From positions 157,501-221,500 of the forward strand of contig JAMWET010003158.1 of the NCBI GenBank assembly GCA_024036415.1: 64,000 bases of DNA, read 5' to 3'. The translations under genes were made by a program, and so were the position numbers. Origin of the DNA: Prochilodus magdalenae. Its lineage: Eukaryota > Chordata > Actinopteri > Characiformes > Prochilodontidae. How positions within the stretch are numbered: the first letter of the stretch is position 1; each line of letters starts with the position of its first letter. Shown here one piece after another: positions 33,770 through 44,406 of this stretch. Under the pieces are notes generated by a model. That model had not been told where the DNA came from. It saw nothing but the letters and a program-made list of their open reading frames with translations, and made no database searches.

Positions 33770-34393
33770 CTGTCATAAGAGACATGCCTATAATTAAAGT
33801 TTCGCAATCAGCCGCACATGTGACGTAACCAAGGACGAGCCTTATCGCTGTACCTGACTGACCCAACAGCCTCGATTGCAGATCATCCTGTTAGTGCCAG
33901 CATCACAGGCAGACTGCTGGACTACATGCACACAGACTATGATGATGAGTGCCCTTAACACCACTTAACAGACTGTCATGGAGTGGCTCAGTCTTGGTGG
34001 AGATGACCAACAAACCTGTGTGTGGCAGCACCGTGGTCGGCACCAAGGTGAACAGTTTGTTGCCATGCGTCACATGTCAAGAAGACCTGGCGTCCGTCCA
34101 CCTCCACCCCTACCACACCATCTGCAGGAACTGTGTGAGGATGTTCAAGCCGCATGGGATGGATTACCACAGGCCACCATTAGGAACCTCTACAGCTCCA
34201 TACCGAGACGTCTGGCATGTTGGGTTAGCAAACACGGCGGCCCGACGCCATACTGAGAGACAGACTTCTGTATGTGTAGCTCAATAAATATTGATCATAT
34301 CAGTCTAAACTTATCATCAGTTATTGATCCTGGTCACCTTTATCTTCCTTCCCAACACCACCGCACTCCCACACCTCCTTCTGGGTGCAGCTA
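33770..34393 (+). mobile_element. Tc1-A copy with internally deleted transposase
   Basis: The plus-strand frame contains the Tc1 pieces LGGDDQQTCVWQHRG and LQELCEDVQAAWDGLPQ, then TIRNLYSSIPRRLACWV. These are the middle and the C-terminus of a Tc1-type transposase joined with the intervening DDE region missing. It ends at CCTTCTGGGTGCAG, the Tc1-A terminal repeat (34379-34392). The same internal junction type is seen at 36795-37430 and 47225-47650. Confidence 0.75.
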
Positions 34394-34489
34394 TATTTTG
34401 GAGTGTACAAACACATTGCATGATACTAATGAAGTGAAGTGCTGCCTAGTACACTGCCTTGGATCTGAACTACTACTGAGCAGCACTGC

Positions 34490-35260
34490 TGTTAGAACAA
34501 AACCTCTGGAGTGACTCCTCTTGAGCAGCAATGACTTCAACCAAACGGGTCCTGTACCTGCTGTTTAATTTGGTTCATCGGCTTGGAGGAATCTGGACCC
34601 ATTCCTCTTCACAGGACGGTGTTGGTGGGCTTATGTCAGGTGCGGCTTTCATGCAAGAACATGTTGGTTCTACCCCGACACTTCTACTGGATTAAGGTCC
34701 GGATTTAGAATGATCCATTCACAGACAGATCTGCTTTAGCAGTTCTTCATAGAGTTACTGGTGTTTTTGGGACCACTGTCTGTCTGCAGGACCCACTATC
34801 TCCTGAGGCTCAGTTCGTGGATGGATGCCCCCAACATTCTCCTGTCGAAATCTCTAGTACAATCCAGAATTCATGGGTCCATCAAATGATGGTACGCTGT
34901 CCTGGTCCAATAGCAGCAAACAGCCCCGAACCATGATACTGCCTCCACCGTGTTTCAAAGCTAGGATGTGGTTCCTATGCGGGGACGCATTGTAAAAGCC
35001 GTAAAGATCTATTTTTATTTTATCCAGCCACATGACATTATTTTGGTGGTCTTCTGATGCATCTCAGGTGGTCTTTAGGAAACTTTAACCAGGCAGGAAT
35101 GTTCCTCCTGGAGAGCAGTGGCTTTCTCCATGCTATCATTCCATACATACTATTCTTGTCCAGTGTTTACCTGATGGTGGACTCATTAACACTGACATTA
35201 GCCAGCGTGAGAGAGGCCAGCAGATCGTTAGGTGTTACCCTGGGCTTCTTTGTGAACTCT
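34490..35260 (-). mobile_element. Decayed Tc1/mariner transposase (pseudogene)
   Basis: On the minus strand, broken frames read W-L-D-(E/K)-I-K-I-D-L-Y-G, LKHGGGSIMVRGC and, further on, EEWVQIPPS...YRTRLVEVIAA. These match the Tc1 transposase DDE-domain pattern (KHGGGSIMLWGC) and C-terminus. Many stops and frameshifts. Unrelated at close range to Tc1-A, -B or -D here. Confidence 0.75.
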
Positions 35261-35316
35261 CAGAATATTACAATGCCTGCTACTACTAACTGCAGCTCTG
35301 TGCATATGGGCATACG

Positions 35317-35573
35317 CATATCGTCGCTGTCCAGAGAAAAACAAGTATCTCCAAAACGGCAACTTTACAGGAGATGCCAAAAACCTCATTCGATTTTAGT
35401 GCAAGTCAATGGAACCAGACGTCCTTCCAAGCACTTCTGGGCCATTTCAGTTGGTCCATTCATCATGCAAATCTCACAAAATGTAAACGGCAGCAGTTTT
35501 TTTAAAATGACGGATAAAAGTCAAAATGGACAAAAATGGAGATACATGTTTTTCATTGGACAGCGACGATATG
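35317..35573. mobile_element. Palindromic MITE-C, full copy
   Basis: 257 bp, starting CATATCGTCGCTGTCC and ending GGACAGCGACGATATG, so the outermost 16 bp are a perfect inverted repeat. Similarity continues inward for about 36 bp (AGAAAAACAAGTATCTCC against its complement). No coding capacity. Related copies lie at 42751-42997 and 43985-44390. Confidence 0.85.
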
Positions 35574-35574
35574 T

Positions 35575-36790
35575 AAGTGTTTACATCACGCGTGATAATC
35601 ATACTGTATGTTCCAGCATAGGACTGCAGTGTGTTCAGTAATACAGACTCCTGTGCGTCAGGTAAGTCGGGCAGAATCAGCGTCCAGACCACAAACGTTT
35701 TCTTGACTTTCCCCCAGACGGCAGCAGTGTGTGTGTCCTGCGAGTGCCGGCCTCACCCGTCGGATCAAACAAAAGGCCTGTGGTCCGTGCAGTGGCTCAC
35801 AGGCATGTTGCTCAAAGTCCACCCACACAAACACACCTGCAGGTTTGTGCGGTCAGCTGCTGCTGGCGCCACGCCCTGTTCTGCGGGAAGCTCAGGGGGC
35901 AAGAGGTGCCGCCATGCGATTGGTCAGTGGGGGACGAGTGTTGGCCACTTGTGGCTTTCACTCTCCCTGTGCTTATGTGTGTGTGTACGAGAGAGAAAGA
36001 GAAGGTGTATAGATGCAGCCCTGCCCAGACAAAGGGCACATGGGAAGCTTTTTTCACTCGCTAGGGGCTATCTCCACTCTCACAGGCTCACATTACATTA
36101 TGTAATTAGGTCCGTGCGGTCACCACATGGTGCTGTATGAACTGGGTGGCTTCCAGCAAGGTGAGAGTTTCTGTGTTTGTGAGGGGGCAGCAGGAAGCTT
36201 AGTTCAAAGGCTAACTGCATAAAGGTGTCATGGCACATGCATAAGCCTTGACAATCTATTTATAAGGCAGGGCTTGACTACAGATGAACAGACGATCCGA
36301 TGAGATCAGAAGTTCTATGATGTAAATGACATGGTGACACTTTGCTGACACAACCATGTCACTAACATGTAATGGCAGATGTTATATGTCCAGTAATATG
36401 GCCGGGTCATTTGCTATTACCTATAAATGCTATACCAGGTGTGATTTGATATCATGACGGCTGACTAAAGTACGAAATAAGCTTCATGACATCAGATATG
36501 ACATTTTCCACATGACAGCTCTTCACAGCATATGACATTTATGACACAGTCATGTCAATGTTATTGGTCAGACTTCATGTCAAGTGCTGTCAGTGACAAT
36601 GTTGACATATACGGTCTCAATTAAAGTGTAAGCCATCGTTCTACTGTTTCCATTCACCTTTTAGGCAGAGACCTAGTCGATATGTCAGTTCCCTCTTCTT
36701 AGCAAATCGATACGGCCCATCCTTGCTTACTGGCATGAAACTTGGATCATTTGCATGTCTCTCAAATCCCAACTGATAATATTCACTCAT
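35575..36790. other. Intergenic, unassigned
   Basis: GC-richer 35640-36130 with several overlapping open frames but no recognisable domain or splice evidence. 36225-36600 contains many ATGACAT/TATGACA short repeats. 36725-36770 is a Tc1-A end fragment lying against the next Tc1-A copy. Confidence 0.45.
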
Positions 36791-36794
36791 CATC

Positions 36795-37430
36795 TAAAGA
36801 ACAGTCGCATCCAGAAGGCAGTGAGAGATACCGGGAACAATAAATGATTTTTTTATAGGACTGTCTCTCAGTATGGCGCCAGGCCTCCATATTTCCTAAC
36901 ACAACGTGCCAGGCGTCTCGGTATACAGCTGTAGAGGTTCCTAATGGTGTCCTGTGATAATCCATCCCATGCAGCTTGAATATTCTCACACAGTTCCTGC
37001 AGATTATGTGGTAGAGGTCCATCCAGGTCTTCTGGATGTGTGACAACAAACTGTTCATCTTGGTGTTGGATTCGTTGGTCGTCTCTACCAACACAAAACC
37101 AGGACTCGTCACTGAAGATGGCCCGCTGCCATTCTGAGTCACTCCATGACATGGGTACGACACCATTGCAGTCTTTGGTGACGGTGACGTGGTGTTCAGA
37201 CAGTCGTCGTAACGGTCTGTGTGCATGTAGTCCTGTTTGGTGCAGCCGTCTGCCAAAGGTGCTGGCACTAACAGGATGACTTATGGAGGACACCACTGAA
37301 CACTGTGATAAGGCCCGTCCTTGGTTACATCACATGAGCGCCCAGGCGTGAAACATGGATCATTCGCTTGTCTCACAATGTCAAACCTACCCAGCCTAAC
37401 CCTGTCAGCTGACTCCTCCTGGGTGCAGCT
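36795..37430 (-). mobile_element. Tc1-A copy with internally deleted transposase, reverse
   Basis: The minus-strand frame reads [20 protein letters not shown] (HTH), then SEWQRAIFSDESWFCVGRDD, which includes the first catalytic Asp in FSDES. It then jumps to LQELCENIQAAWDGL and PRRLARCV. The DDE region between is absent. Terminal repeats AGTCGCATCCAGAAGG (about 36805) and CTCCTGGGTGCAG (about 37414-37426) mark the ends. Confidence 0.8.
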
Positions 37431-37639
37431 ATTGGTGCCACTGTTTGTTTGATGATGAGTGTATTTACACTAGAAGTCAAAGGTCAGGTGATGCAGCTGC
37501 CTATTTGTTTCTATTATAAGTACGCCTGTTCAATATGCCTTCCAGTCTTCCACGCAGTGTTCCGGTTACTCTCCCACAGACATATGCATGTGCTTGTGTG
37601 GTCGAAGGGGGTTGTTAGGGCGTGTGTGGGTGAGTAGGA

Positions 37640-37960
37640 GCGGAGTGGGTCCCATGGCGCTCACCTGTAATCCACTATCCCCTGATGAGAGCCAGTGAAA
37701 GGAATTTGGCCAAAGCGGAGGGGTATAAATGACACGTTTTAGCTCCTCACCCACCGCGCCCCCCTCCTCCTTTCCTCACTCCCTCTATCTGTGTAGTTCT
37801 CTGACGCAGTGATAATTGGGCATTGGGGTGAGAGCTACATATGGTCCCTGCGACTCAACCTCCCCCAGTCCGGCTTGAAAGCTCATTAAAAAAGCCGGTT
37901 GTTAATGAGCTATAGGGATCATAGAGCAGCCCAGTCATTAGATGGAGGCGGGTGGGGGGA
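37640..37960. promoter_or_regulatory. Candidate conserved non-coding element
   Basis: Repeat-free island containing CACCTGTAATCC, GTATAAATGACACG, GTGATAATTGGGCATTGG, CTCATTAAAAAAGCCGG and GTTAATGAGCTATAG. It is flanked by transposon-derived DNA on the left and unassigned DNA on the right. Regulatory role inferred only from composition. Confidence 0.33.
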
Positions 37961-37999
37961 TTCAAGATGCTGCCGTGGTGGTTTTGTCCCATTACAAAG

Positions 38000-38565
38000 A
38001 AGACAAGCCATTATCGTAAGTCTCACCAGCACTCTCTCCACACACCCTTTCCCACCATTCTGCTATTCTGGGTTAGTCACGTCACAGTGACCACCTCCGC
38101 TTCCCAGTGCCTTAAACAGCAGGCTAACTATTAACTTTTAATTCTATTATTTATTATTCATTTAGTGCTATGAAACGGACATGTACGTCATTAGGCCCAG
38201 ATGTGAGCTGTTCGGGTGGGGGGTCAAAGGATATATGAACGATAATGATAATGATATTTATCTCAGCATTGCACTATTATCCCATTACCAAGTCTTACAG
38301 CCAGTTGCATGGATAAAGACTAGCCTTATACTAGGCTGTAATGCTAACGATGGTTTACAGTTTATTGGAAATTGGTTAAACTTTGGTTTAGGCCTACTTT
38401 GCATCTGGGCAATTGGTCCTCAGGTCTTTAAAGGTTAGCTAAGCTGGCCCCAGCTGTCATACTCTTCACTTAGGTACGTTATAAAAGCACATAGTACTGT
38501 GCAAAAGTCAGAGACCTTCAATTCCCATTCAGACCTTGGCTTTTAAGACATGAGGACGTATATAT
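38000..38565. other. Intergenic, unassigned
   Basis: No recognisable element. A short CTGTGCAAAAGTCAGAGACC phrase near 38493 resembles Tc1-type transposon ends. Confidence 0.4.
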
Positions 38566-39641
38566 TAGGGCTGCCCTCTAAAAGTCGACGAGTCGAATTG
38601 TCAGTCGAAGACGACTGAGACCCTTCAAGTCGACTGACAACAATGACCTTTTTTTTCTTCCGTTAAACAGACTAAAGCTTACAGAAATAAATGTAAAAAG
38701 ACATTTTAATAATTATTAAAAGGGGAATAATAAATGTATATGTAAGGTCTAGCTGGACTATGGTGTGTTCTTGCTAAAAAATGAAATCCACGTGACGATG
38801 TGCGCTAGCAGTTCACCGATGACGGCAGCTGAAGCTGTGAAGCTGAGAAACACGGGGGGAGCGATGTCTCAGAGAAAGTCTGGAGGAGCTTTAGAAGAAG
38901 ACAGTCCGAACAAATGAAACCGAATTCAGCTCGTCATTCAGTCAGACATCCAACACTGCTCCAAACGAGAGAACTGACTTTCGTTTGAGACGTAACGGCT
39001 GTTTGCGGTGAAGGAGAAACGGAGCGGAGGCGTTTGTTTTATTATAACTCCATTATTTTAGACCCTAAATTACAGATTTTTATATTTATTCGTCTACAGC
39101 TGAGATTGTCTTTATTTAAGGAAGTACAGTCACTTAATCTGCCTGCTGATAAACGAGAGATAATAATTTCAGCACAGGTAATATAATAAACGGTTTCAGC
39201 TCTACCATTCTTCTCTTCATCTATAATAATTTAAATATGGACTAATCTGGTTTTATTTAGCAGGTCATTATTTATGAGAGATGAAAGGCGAAGGGTCCTC
39301 CTACTGAAGAAGCTGTTAGAAGTGAGATTAAAAGACTAGAAGCTATAAGCGCTAATGTTTAGTATAAGTACGCGCTGCTGCCCGGCGCTGTATCCTGTAA
39401 TTAAATCAGGCTCCAGTTCAGATCGATCATCATAAGCCCCGCCTCTTTTAGTTCAGAAATATGTCCCTGTGACTCTGCTGACTTTCTAAATGAGGAGATC
39501 AGATCTGAACCGTGTGCAGACTGATTTACTGAGTACTAGATAATGTACATGGAGAAAAAACCACGAACGAATAGTGGAATCGTCGGCCAGGACGGGCGAA
39601 TCCGATTCGACTGACAAAATTCTGAGTCGGGTACAGCCCTA
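38566..39641. mobile_element. Non-autonomous hAT-type element with 8-bp target duplication
   Basis: 1076 bp from TAGGGCTG to CAGCCCTA, flanked on both sides by the identical octamer GTATATAT (38558-38565 and 39642-39649). An exact 8-bp duplication and short TAGGGCTG-type termini are characteristic of hAT transposons. Subterminal sequence carries repeated AGTCGACT/GTCGAATC motifs in both orientations, as expected for transposase binding sites. There is no transposase frame inside. Confidence 0.85.
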
Positions 39642-39764
39642 GTATATATAGTGCACATGTGCAACAGCATTCAAATCTGTTGTATGGTTGCTCTGTCTCG
39701 TCCACAAGTCTCCCAAGTGAGGAACAGCAAGCTAAATATCTCTATTCATTCTAATATAAGCTCA

Positions 39765-40235
39765 TCGGACAAATGATTAGCCACCTTGCGTGTTGAAGGG
39801 GTAGTAACTTCAGTGTTATAAATACCTGTGGGGTGTGAATGACGGGATCCATAGATTGGGAAGAGGTGCTACAGTGCAGGGAATGTCTCGTTACATGTGT
39901 GGGAAAATGGCTCCAGAGCAGATGTTAACGATTGGCTAAAAGGAGGGACTGCATGTGGGCGTGGCCAAAGACCATAGCGTGAAGGAAGTAGCTGAATCTG
40001 CAGGTGTATGGACGCGTACGGTCATACGAGTCTACCAGCAGTGGGAAAATCCCAGTCTACAGGGAATTCTCCTCGGAATTGTGACAGGGAAGGCCTCCAC
40101 CCAATCTGGCCCAACTGAGCAATTCTTTGACGCAAGAGTGTCTGAACACTGGTGTGGCCTACATCTAGAAACATCCAGTCCATGCCAAAGCTAATCACAG
40201 CTGTTATTGGTGTTTGTGGAGGCATTACAGGCTAT
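39765..40235 (+). mobile_element. Tc1-B family copy 3
   Basis: Begins CATCGGACAAATGATTAGCCACC and carries the most complete version of the HTH-like frame ([20 protein letters not shown], then [12 protein letters not shown]). Ends near CAAAGCTAATCACAGCTG. No DDE region. Confidence 0.7.
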
Positions 40236-40239
40236 TAGG

Positions 40240-41240
40240 TGCGTTTCAGTCATAGGCGACTCTTTTTTTTGTCAGGTGAGTTAATCATTCAGCCTTATCA
40301 GAGACGCTCAAGACACTCAGAGTTGATCAACCATATGATATTATCACAGCTGCCACAATGGTGGCCTACTGGTAAAGAAAAAGTGTAGGCCTACAAGTCT
40401 TAACAGTCGGGGTTCCCTCTGGATCCCTGCAGAGTTCATCAAAAACCAGACAGCAGATCTGGAAGATGTGGTAAAGTCCAAATCCGGACATATCCAATAC
40501 TGGAAAGTACAATTATATTGTGGCACTGGCGTAGAATAAGATGTGGGACACGTGCATTCAGGCAAGTGGTCCTTTATTGAACGGGCAGCGAGGGGAAACC
40601 ACTGCCCAACGCTACTCAGATGGCCGAGATAGCAGCCACTCTAGGTTAGACACCAATGCCCACTCTGATTACCCAACCGCCCAACACAATACAGCACATA
40701 GACACGTCTCCACTGAAACAACAACAGCATAAACAACAACAAGGTGCCCGTGTGCCTCTCCGCATGGCCCTGCTTCCCAAGCTCCCATGGCAGTGTGGCC
40801 CCATGGCAATCTATATCATTCCTGTTAGGGAAACTCATACGCCACCACCAGTCAGACAGGAATACACCAGACAGATTGTTATAGTAAACCCTATTCCCGC
40901 TCACTGTCCACTTTCTGTGCTCCACCTATATTGTAGGTCCACCATACAGGGGCATAGTTACAGGCTGGAGCCCGTCATTCATCATTAGCCTCCTCTATTC
41001 ATTATTCTGACCACAGGACTGCTGCTGACCAGGGTGGTGGGCCATTCCCACAGCAGTGACCCTGCCACGGTAAAGAGAGTGGTGCTAATGCAAGGTCAAG
41101 AGGGGACTGTCTAGTCAAGTATGGACTGTGGTCAGAAACCGAGCACTGATAAACAGCTAAGGGAGGCACAAATGCTTTAGCAGCACACTCTCTACCATGT
41201 AAGAGTCACTGGGCAATATTTATTAAGCTACACATGCAGT
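40240..41240. other. Intergenic with repeat debris
   Basis: 40990-41210 has GACCACAGGACTGCTGCTGACCAGGG...GACTGTGGTCAGAAACCGAGCACTGATAAACAG, related to blocks in 43190-43780. The rest is unassigned. Confidence 0.45.
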
Positions 41241-41244
41241 AGTA

Positions 41245-41685
41245 GTGTCTCTCAGTATGGCATCTGGCAACATGCCAGACATCTGGGCATGGAGCTGTAG
41301 AGGTTCCTAAAGGTGTCGTGTGATAATCCATCCCATGTAGCATAAATATCCTCACACAGTTCCTGCTGATGGTGCGGTAGGGGTGGAGGTGTGACAGAAG
41401 ACCGTTTATCTTGGTGCAGCAGACGGTTCATCTACACGGTGCTTGACCACGGTGCCTCCGCACACGGAATCAACTCGTCACTGGTCGTGCTGCCATTCCA
41501 AGTCACTCCATGACAGCAGGTACTCGGTCACTGCAGTCTTGGCAGTGCTGCCATGGTGTACTGAGTCACTCCATGACTCATAAGGCTGTCCTTGCTTACG
41601 TCACATGAGCAGCTAAAGCATGAAACTTGAATCATTGGCGTGTCTCATGATGCCAAACCTACCCACCAAGTTTCATTCCTGTTGG
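41245..41685 (-). mobile_element. Tc1-A copy, reverse, decayed
   Basis: Carries the inverted Tc1-A terminus (CCACCAAGTTTCATTCC at about 41665), CATGACTCATAAGG and the C-terminal segment AACAGTTCCTGCTGATGGTGCGGTAGGGG-type sequence. Scrambled internally by a short duplication of GAGTCACTCCATGAC. Followed directly by a (TA)n tract (41691-41730). Confidence 0.7.
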
Positions 41686-41686
41686 T

Positions 41687-41690
<4 letters not shown>

Positions 41691-41730
<40 letters not shown>
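41691..41730. repeat. (TA)n microsatellite
   Basis: About 20 TA units, at the end of a Tc1-A copy (TA is the Tc1 target site). Confidence 0.95.
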
Positions 41731-41735
<5 letters not shown>

Positions 41736-42213
41736 ACATAACCTACATATTCAGCACCACCCTGAGGTACACCACAGATGCAGATACAGATGCTCACTGA
41801 TGGGTGGATGAAGCACCCTCTAACAATAACCTTCACCTGGCTTTGTATGTGAGCGTCTGTTTCACTCTACCAGGTACCATAACATCTTAGGTTTATGATC
41901 TGGGACCCCCCAGAATTCAGGAGGTCTACGAGGTTAATAAGGGATCCCAGACCCCACAGAACCCCCTGTATTCTAAACCTCTGCTAAGTTCACCTGAGCC
42001 GGTCTATGGCAGGTTATGAGAGCGGGGACTGGGGCTCAGTCAAAGCAATGTCCAATTAAAAGCTCAGTGATATTACAGGTTCAAAGCATACTGAGCACCT
42101 ATAGGCCCAACGTATAGGTGGGTAATTACAGACTGTAGTCCATCTGTTGAAACGATCAAAGTCCTGGTGTCGACCGAGAGGGTGGCCAAGGTGGAGCTAC
42201 AAAGTGGATGATG

Positions 42214-42750
42214 TACAGGGGTTGGACAATGAAACTGAAATACCTGTCATTTTAGTGTGGGAGGTCTCATGGCTAAATTGGACCAGCCTGGTGGCCAATC
42301 TTCATTAACTGCACATTGCACCAGTAAGAGCAGAGTGTGAAGGTTCAGTTAGCAGGTAAGAGCTCAGTTCTGCTCAAAATACTGCAATGCACACAACATT
42401 ATGGGGGACATACCAGAGTTCAAAAGAGGACAGACTGTTGGTGCACGTCTTGCTGGCGCATCTGTGACCAAGACAGCAAGTCTTTGTGATGTATCAAGAG
42501 CCACGGTATCCAGGGTAATGTCAGCATACCACCAAGAAGGACGAACCTCCACCAGCATCACGTTGTGACCTGGCCACTATCCTGCAAGAAGAATGGCTTA
42601 AACTCCCTCTGACCACTGTGCAGGACGCAGTATACGTCATTCCCAAGACGAACTGACGCTGTATTGGCCGCAAAAGGAGGCCCTACACCATACTAATAAA
42701 TGATTGTGGTCTAAAACCAGGTGTTTCAGTTTCATTGTCCAACCCCTGTA
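42214..42750 (+). mobile_element. Tc1-D mini-element, copy 1 (533 bp plus TA duplication)
   Basis: Element 42216-42748 begins CAGGGGTTGGACAATGAA and ends with its complement, giving terminal inverted repeats of about 30 bp, flanked by TA on both sides as required for Tc1/mariner insertion. Inside, an intact short frame (42401-42568) encodes only the HTH part of a transposase. A separate downstream frame encodes the extreme C-terminus (LPLTTVQ, then RRTDAVLAAKGGPTPY). The catalytic core is deleted. Confidence 0.9.
42401..42568 (+). CDS. 55-residue helix-turn-helix-only open frame in Tc1-D copy 1
   Basis: Encodes M-G-D-I-P-E-F-K-R-G-Q then a paired-like helix-turn-helix (VTKTASLCDVSRATVSRVMS), stopping at TGA just after it. 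In a full Tc1 transposase this is only the N-terminal DNA-binding subdomain. Copy 2 at 44594-44758 keeps the same frame. Whether it is translated is unknown; more likely a relic than a gene, but an HTH-only product could in principle bind the element's ends. Confidence 0.5.
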   Translation: MGDIPEFKRGQTVGARLAGASVTKTASLCDVSRATVSRVMSAYHQEGRTSTSITL

Positions 42751-42997
42751 TATCGTCGCTGTCCACAGTAAAACATGGATCTCCATTTTTGTTGATCTTC
42801 ACTTTCATGCATCATTTGAACACAGCAGCTGCAGTTTACACTGTGTGGACGTTTCATGATGAATGGACCAACAGAAATGGGCCAGAACGAAAGACGTCTG
42901 GTTCCATTGACTTCCATTCAAATGATATGAGGGTTTTGGCCTCTCCTGTAAAGTTGGCATTTTGGAGATACCTGTTTTTCTTTGGACATTGACGATG
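42751..42997. mobile_element. MITE-C copy 2, abutting Tc1-D copy 1
   Basis: TATCGTCGCTGTCCA at the left and TTTGGACATTGACGATGC at the right, with AAAACATGGATCTCC and GGAGATACCTGTTTTTC inside the ends, match MITE-C. The left end lies directly at the TA of Tc1-D, so Tc1-D inserted into a TA at the MITE border. Confidence 0.8.
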
Positions 42998-42999
42998 CC

Positions 43000-43946
43000 A
43001 TAACTCCCGCACAGGCTACACTGTATGCTGTATTCTTTCAGAGACCATATTACATTCAGCAAAGAAATCAAACATTTTCCAAACACAGATTTAGCAGGTA
43101 TACAAGCGTGCTGGTCACCTTGTTAGAGATTAGCGTCGTTGTTTGTATCCCCTTAGGTTCAGACTTACAGTTAGTCTCAGTCATCCACTAGTTCTTTAGC
43201 AGTGGTCAGTGTCTGACCACAAGACCAGCCTTGTCTGGATATTTTTGGTTGGCAGACTATTCTCCACCCAGCAGCTCCACTGACATGGGTGGCCAGCTAA
43301 CTACACACACCTCCTTTCCCGCTACCAGGTTGGTATCACTTCTGAGCTGAAACTGTCCACCACTCAGCTAATATCTGGTCACCGGAGGTCTTCTGTGGGC
43401 CATTTCCATTGATCGATGGGGTGGAAGGGAGCTGATAAATCGTGTAGCAGGAAATGGACTATAGTCAGTGATTGCGAACACAGAAAGTGATCAAATACAG
43501 TAGCCAATGAGCGTAGGCACAAGGGTAAGTGCAGGACAAGGTTAGAGACTGTAGCCCATCTGTTGCCATACACGTTGAGCTCGCCAACCTCTCTGCCCTT
43601 CATTAATGGTCAGTTTCTGACCACAGAACTGGTCTTGGCTGGATATTTCTGGTAGGTGGGCCCTGAAACATAGCACTGCGGTGTGTAAAAACCCCAGAAA
43701 GGAAACAATGGCCCTGTGGTCAGAAACTGATCAACGATGAATGAGGTTAGAGAGAGGCTGACTAATTATCTTCAACAACAGATGGGCTTACGGTCTGTAA
43801 TCGTACACCTATATAGTGGATCTATAAGGCGGAGGCGGAGCTCTTAAAGTGGACAGTGATTGAAAGTATAGGGAAGGTGGTTGTAGTATTGTAGTAATTG
43901 AAAGGTGTGTGTATGTATACACACATATATATACACATACATATAT

Positions 43947-43984
<38 letters not shown>
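43000..43984. repeat. Repeat-rich segment with duplicated GGTCAGTTTCTGACCACA module
   Basis: The module CAGTG(T)CTGACCACAAGACC/GTTTCTGACCACAGAACTGG(T)CTTG...GGATATTT occurs near 43205 and 43610, and inverted near 43720 (GTGGTCAGAAACTGATCAACG). It indicates decayed inverted and direct copies of one element. It ends in a (TA)n/(ACATA)n tract (43920-43985). No gene seen. Confidence 0.55.
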
Positions 43985-43985
<1 letters not shown>

Positions 43986-44106
43986 CATATCGTCGCTGTC
44001 CAAAGAAAAACAGGTATCTCCAAAATGCCAACTTTACAGGAGAGGCCAAAACCCTCTCCTGTAATATATGTATATAAATATATATATATAGCTAATATAT
44101 ATAAAT

Positions 44107-44143
<37 letters not shown>

Positions 44144-44390
44144 CAGGATATATACAGGCCAACTTTACAGGAGAGGGCAAATAACCTGGTTGAATTTGAA
44201 TATAAGTCAATGGAACCAGACATTTTTCAAAGCATGTTTAGGATATATATATTTTTTGGGATATTCTGGTGATCCATTCATCACGAAATGTCCAACCAAT
44301 TGTAAACAGCAGCTCATGTGATCAAATGATGCCTACAAATCGAATATGCATGGTTTTCATTTGTCATTTTTATCTATATGAAAATACATA
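43985..44390. mobile_element. MITE-C copy 3, interrupted by TA/CA microsatellite
   Basis: Begins CATATCGTCGCTGTCC and continues as MITE-C to about 44060. A microsatellite-rich insertion (44060-44155) follows, then CCAACTTTACAGGAGAGG is repeated and the body resumes (AATGGAACCAGACATTTTTC). The right end is degenerate. The duplication of the CCAACTTTACAGG phrase shows the interruption arose with a local duplication. Confidence 0.72.
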
Positions 44391-44406
44391 TATATATATA
44401 AAAATC

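Noticed and set aside
35057..35641. 194-codon plus-strand frame
   Set aside because: Antisense to a decayed Tc1 transposase and continuing into MITE-C; chance frame.
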